64,000 bases of DNA from Candidatus Fermentithermobacillus carboniphilus (GTDB lineage Bacteria; Bacillota; Sulfobacillia; Fermentithermobacillales; Fermentithermobacillaceae): the NCBI GenBank assembly GCA_018208355.1, contig CP062796.1, forward strand, positions 1,520,494 through 1,584,493, given 5' to 3'. Shown one piece after another: positions 61,095-64,000 of this stretch. A program made the position numbers and the translations under genes. Below the pieces are notes generated by a model, which worked only from the letters and a program-made list of their open reading frames with translations, was not told where the DNA came from and made no database searches. Numbering within the stretch: position 1 is the stretch's first letter; every line of letters begins with the position of its first letter.

Positions 61095-61978
61095 AATCCT
61101 GGAGCGGATATCTCTTTTCCGAGACGTGGAAAAGTATATGGAGGAATAAAGCGTCGTCATTGCTTTCGGCGTTCACCACCGGGTTTGCTCTTTTTCTTCT
61201 GGGAATGAGCTTTCTCGTCAGCGTCAACCTGCGTTTCATTTTCAGCACAGTGGAGCAGCAGATGGAAATCCAGGCGTATCTCAAGAAAGACATCAGCGAG
61301 TCTGAAACGTCTAAAATCCTTGAAATTGTCAAAAACACCGGTGGTGTCAGGGAAGTCAACTACGTGAGTAAGGAAAAGGCTTTAGAGGAACTCAAGGCCA
61401 TGTTCAGAGATAAAGCCTCGGTCCTCGATACCCTGGGTGACGAAAACCCGTTACCGGCCAGTATAAGGGTGAGAACTGAGAAAGTCGAAGATATACCCCG
61501 GGTCGTCGGGGAACTGAAGAAAATCCCGGGTGTGGTCGATGTTATTTACCAGGAGGAAGTTTCGAGGCGTCTTGCCTCCGTGGGCCGGGCGATCCAGATC
61601 GTCTCCTTCGGGGGAGTAGTGATCGTGGGATTCGTAGCGGTCATGGTCATCGGAAACTCCATCAGGCTCACGATATATTCGAGGCGGCACGAGATAAGCA
61701 TCATGAAACTCGTGGGTGCGACCGACGGATTTATCCTAGGTCCGTTCTTGCTAGAAGGGATAGTGTTGGGGGTCCTCGGGAGTCTCGTTGGCTCCGGTTT
61801 TGCCGCGGGACTCTACGTCTGGATAGTCCAACGGGTAGGCTCGGTCCTGCCGTTCATACCGATGCTCAGACTCGATTTTGACGTCCTGTGTGACATGCTC
61901 GGCATCGTCCTCGTGACCGGGGTAATGGTGGGGATGGCCGGGTCCGTCTTTTCCTTAAGACGTCATCTGAGGATCTGA
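61091..61978 (+). CDS. ftsX: Cell division permease-like protein FtsX
   Basis: The 295-residue protein has four membrane helices and a large extracellular loop (about 50-170, QAYLKKDISESE to VVDVIYQEE) that binds the hydrolase partner. The C-terminal RLTIYSRRHEISIMKLVGAT is the coupling-helix signature. TTG 61091 overlaps the ftsE stop, giving translational coupling. The next gene encodes a coiled-coil M23 peptidase, the usual effector. Confidence 0.95.
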   Translation: MKSWSGYLFSETWKSIWRNKASSLLSAFTTGFALFLLGMSFLVSVNLRFIFSTVEQQMEIQAYLKKDISESETSKILEIVKNTGGVREVNYVSKEKALEELKAMFRDKASVLDTLGDENPLPASIRVRTEKVEDIPRVVGELKKIPGVVDVIYQEEVSRRLASVGRAIQIVSFGGVVIVGFVAVMVIGNSIRLTIYSRRHEISIMKLVGATDGFILGPFLLEGIVLGVLGSLVGSGFAAGLYVWIVQRVGSVLPFIPMLRLDFDVLCDMLGIVLVTGVMVGMAGSVFSLRRHLRI

Positions 61979-62028
61979 TTCAGATAGAGCATGTAAATCG
62001 GTGAGACGAGTGACTGGAGGTATCGGAA

Positions 62029-63186
62029 GTGAGGATGAAGCGCTTTTACTTTTCATTCCTGCTCTTCATCGCGGGTCTTTTCCTGTGGGCGATAATCAGT
62101 TCAAGCCTGTCCTCTCCGTGCGAGGCCGGCGTGCTGGACGACAAGCTCAAAGAACTTGAACAGATGCAGAAAGATATCGATAACTACAGGAATCAGATAG
62201 AGTCAAAAAAGAGAACTGAACAATCCATAACCAAAGAACTCGAGAAACTCGAAATGCAGCTTACGTTGTCTGAAAAGGAGCTTTCGTACATAAGGGCGAG
62301 GATACAATATCTCACTGACAGGGTACAGGAGACCAAAACTGAAATTGCGGCAATTGAAGCGAAACTCGAAAGTCAAAAGAAAGCATTCAACGAACGCCTG
62401 GTAGCAATGTACAAAGCGGGAAGCATATCTTACCTCGAGGTTCTCCTTGACTCCAAGAGCCTATCCGACTTCATGGCGAGGCTGTACTACTTGCGCGAGA
62501 TCGCCCAGCAAGATGCGCGCCTCATAGAGGAATACAACGCTGCCCATAAAGATCTTCTGGATAAGAAGGCCGCCCTCGAAAAAGACCTTCAGGACCTCTC
62601 GGCTTCCAAGCGGGAGGAAGAACAAAAGCGCGCGGTGTTAGCTTCCAGGAGCCAGGACCGGGAAAGATACCTTGCCCAGGTACAGGCCGATCGGAAAAAG
62701 CTGGAGCAAGCCCTCGATGAGATGGAGCGGGAGTCCAAAGCTCTGGAAAAGATCATCCAGGAACTCCAAGCACAGGGTCACAGGCCTGAAAAGGCATCCC
62801 TTTCGATGATCCGTCCCGTTAGCGGCGGTTGGATAAGTTCTTACTACGGCAACAGACTTCACCCGATTCTCAACTACTACAGGTGGCACTCGGGCATCGA
62901 CATCGCCGTCGATGCAGGGACACCCATCAAAGCGGCTGAAGACGGCACGGTGATCTTTGCAGGGATGAACGGAGGGTACGGAAACTGCGTGATCCTCGAC
63001 CACGGGGGCGGGATCTCGACTCTGTACGCACATGCTTCCCGTATACTGGTCACCAAGGGGCAGGAAGTATCCAAAGGACAGACGATCGCCCTGGTTGGAA
63101 GCACAGGCCTTTCTACCGGACCACACCTCCATTTTGAAGTAAGAGTAAACGGCCAAACCCAGGATCCCCTGAAATGGATTCCTTAA
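62029..63186 (+). CDS. Coiled-coil M23 peptidase, EnvC-like
   Basis: The 385-residue protein has a signal peptide (MRMKRFYFSFLLFIAGLFLW, cleavage probably near residue 33), a long coiled coil (about 40-255) and a C-terminal LytM/M23 domain. The metal ligands are complete: HSGIDIAVDAG carries the HxxxD and HLHFEV the HxH. It is therefore probably an active endopeptidase or an activator regulated by FtsEX. GTG 62029 follows GGAGGTATC. A ctp-type protease gene follows, the same order as in many Bacillota. Confidence 0.93.
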   Translation: MRMKRFYFSFLLFIAGLFLWAIISSSLSSPCEAGVLDDKLKELEQMQKDIDNYRNQIESKKRTEQSITKELEKLEMQLTLSEKELSYIRARIQYLTDRVQETKTEIAAIEAKLESQKKAFNERLVAMYKAGSISYLEVLLDSKSLSDFMARLYYLREIAQQDARLIEEYNAAHKDLLDKKAALEKDLQDLSASKREEEQKRAVLASRSQDRERYLAQVQADRKKLEQALDEMERESKALEKIIQELQAQGHRPEKASLSMIRPVSGGWISSYYGNRLHPILNYYRWHSGIDIAVDAGTPIKAAEDGTVIFAGMNGGYGNCVILDHGGGISTLYAHASRILVTKGQEVSKGQTIALVGSTGLSTGPHLHFEVRVNGQTQDPLKWIP

Positions 63187-63398
63187 ACCAGAGACCGCGC
63201 TGGCCAGCCATCAACCTAAGCCGTTGAAAACCTGCCGGATGTGCTGCTGCCGGCTTGAGTGGAAGAACATCATTCAGATATGTTAGACTCAATATAAGGT
63301 AATGGACTTTTGTATTATTGAGAACGCGACCTCCCACTTTGAGTGAGCGGCAGGTTGTGTAAATTTCACCTTATACTCCAAGAGAGAGCGGTGACTCC

Positions 63399-64000
63399 AT
63401 GGAACCGACTATGCCGAGGTCAAAAGCGATTCGCCTGTGCCTTGTATCGGCCCTCCTTGCGGCGATGTTGACCGCCGGTCTCGGGGGGTATTTGTTATAC
63501 AGTTTCGGGGCGATTGGAAAAATCTACGGCATCGTCAATCTACTCGAAAAGACCTTCTACAAAGATGTTGACAGGGCAAAGCTACTTGAAGGAGCCGCAA
63601 GAGGAGTGGTTGCCGGCCTCGGAGACCCCTATTCAGTCTACATGACTAAACAAGAGTGGGAAGAATTCCTCATAAGGACTTCTGGCGAATACTCGGGAAT
63701 TGGCGTAAACATAGGGGTCAAAGACGGCAGAGTGCAAATCATTTCGCCCATTAAAGGCACGCCTGCGGAAAAAGCGGGCCTCAAAGCCAACGACGTCATA
63801 CTGAAGGTGGATGGGAAACCTGTATCTACCAGCGATGAGGCGGCATCACTCATAAGGGGTCCGGCGGGTACCGAGGTTACTTTGACCATTTTCCGAGATG
63901 GAGAATCTTTCGACGTCAGCATAGTGAGACAGGAAATATCTATCCCTGCAGTGGATTACTCCATGAAAGAGCCGGGGATCGGGTATATAGAGCTTTCCAG
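63399..64000 (+). CDS. C-terminal processing protease (S41 family), cut by window end
   Basis: Only the first 200 residues are present. They contain an N-terminal membrane anchor (about 14-37), the pre-PDZ region FYKDVDRAKLLEGAARGVVAGLGDPYSVYM, and the PDZ domain with EYSGIGVNIG and GTPAEKAGLKANDVILKVDG. The catalytic serine and lysine lie beyond the window. CtpA/CtpB proteases act outside the membrane; CtpB helps activate sigma-K in spores. ATG 63399 is the first clear start, though its ribosome-binding region (AGAGAGAGCGGTG) is imperfect. No stop is reached before 64000. Confidence 0.93.
   Translation, partial: MEPTMPRSKAIRLCLVSALLAAMLTAGLGGYLLYSFGAIGKIYGIVNLLEKTFYKDVDRAKLLEGAARGVVAGLGDPYSVYMTKQEWEEFLIRTSGEYSGIGVNIGVKDGRVQIISPIKGTPAEKAGLKANDVILKVDGKPVSTSDEAASLIRGPAGTEVTLTIFRDGESFDVSIVRQEISIPAVDYSMKEPGIGYIELS

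Overview
The window comes from an endospore-forming, flagellated member of the Bacillota, most like a deep-branching or thermophilic Clostridia-type lineage. Spore genes (spoIID, spoIIQ, spoIIID) sit in the Bacillus/Clostridia order next to murA, mreB/mbl and two rod genes. A full late flagellar block follows. There is a nine-gene V/A-type ATPase whose K subunit carries the known sodium ligands, and a lysine-fermentation pair (kal-kce) that fits an anaerobe. G+C looks mid-50s percent and TTG start codons are very common. No species can be named from the sequence alone. I saw no rRNA, tRNA, CRISPR array, insertion sequence or prophage.

Layout. 1-2.1 kb: an acquired-looking patch with an ImmA/IrrE-type protease-regulator and its PIN-like (DUF4411) partner, broken by one in-frame stop. 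2.3-4.4 kb: kal, kce and a transaldolase flanked by short repeats. 4.7-16.4 kb: the translation and housekeeping cluster rho, histidinol phosphatase, rpmE, DUF1385, prfA, prmC, a ywlC-ywlE fusion, DUF917, rpiB, ywlG and dCMP deaminase. 16.4-18.7 kb: tagO-like and wecB. 18.8-27.7 kb: V-ATPase genes in the order G-I-K-E-C-F-A-B-D. 27.9-36.4 kb: murA, the sporulation genes, mreB/mbl, rod genes, fabZ and metK. 36.4-46.4 kb: a GGDEF protein, comFC, then yvyF-flgM-flgN-flgK-flgL-fliW-csrA-fliD-fliS-fliT. The only minus-strand genes are a cold-shock gene (46.5 kb) and csaB (56.3-57.4 kb). 46.7-55.7 kb: hpf, two unrecognised conserved proteins, HD-GYP, DUF5317, secA and prfB. 55.8-60.3 kb: csaB, tagA and a split transketolase. 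60.4-64 kb: ftsE, ftsX, an EnvC-like M23 protein and the start of a ctp protease cut by the window edge.

How the genes fit together. TagO, WecB, TagA and CsaB point to a secondary cell-wall polymer, probably pyruvylated for S-layer attachment. FtsEX with the coiled-coil M23 protein forms a wall-hydrolase module, and SpoIID/SpoIIQ remodel the septum during engulfment. GGDEF and HD-GYP proteins flank the flagellar block and probably set c-di-GMP. FlgM, FliW and CsrA give the transcriptional and translational checkpoints of flagellin assembly, although no flagellin gene lies in the window.

Most notable points: a discoidin-like (F5/8 C) domain inside the flagellar cap protein FliD; a Sua5/YwlC-YwlE fusion with the arginine-phosphatase threonine signature; Rho with a roughly 370-residue low-complexity arm carrying three arginine patches; a DnaA-box cluster near 46.8 kb; hairpins covering ribosome-binding sites near metK; a 24-bp intergenic repeat present twice; good sigma-F and sigma-E promoter matches before spore genes; and prfB with its programmed +1 frameshift.
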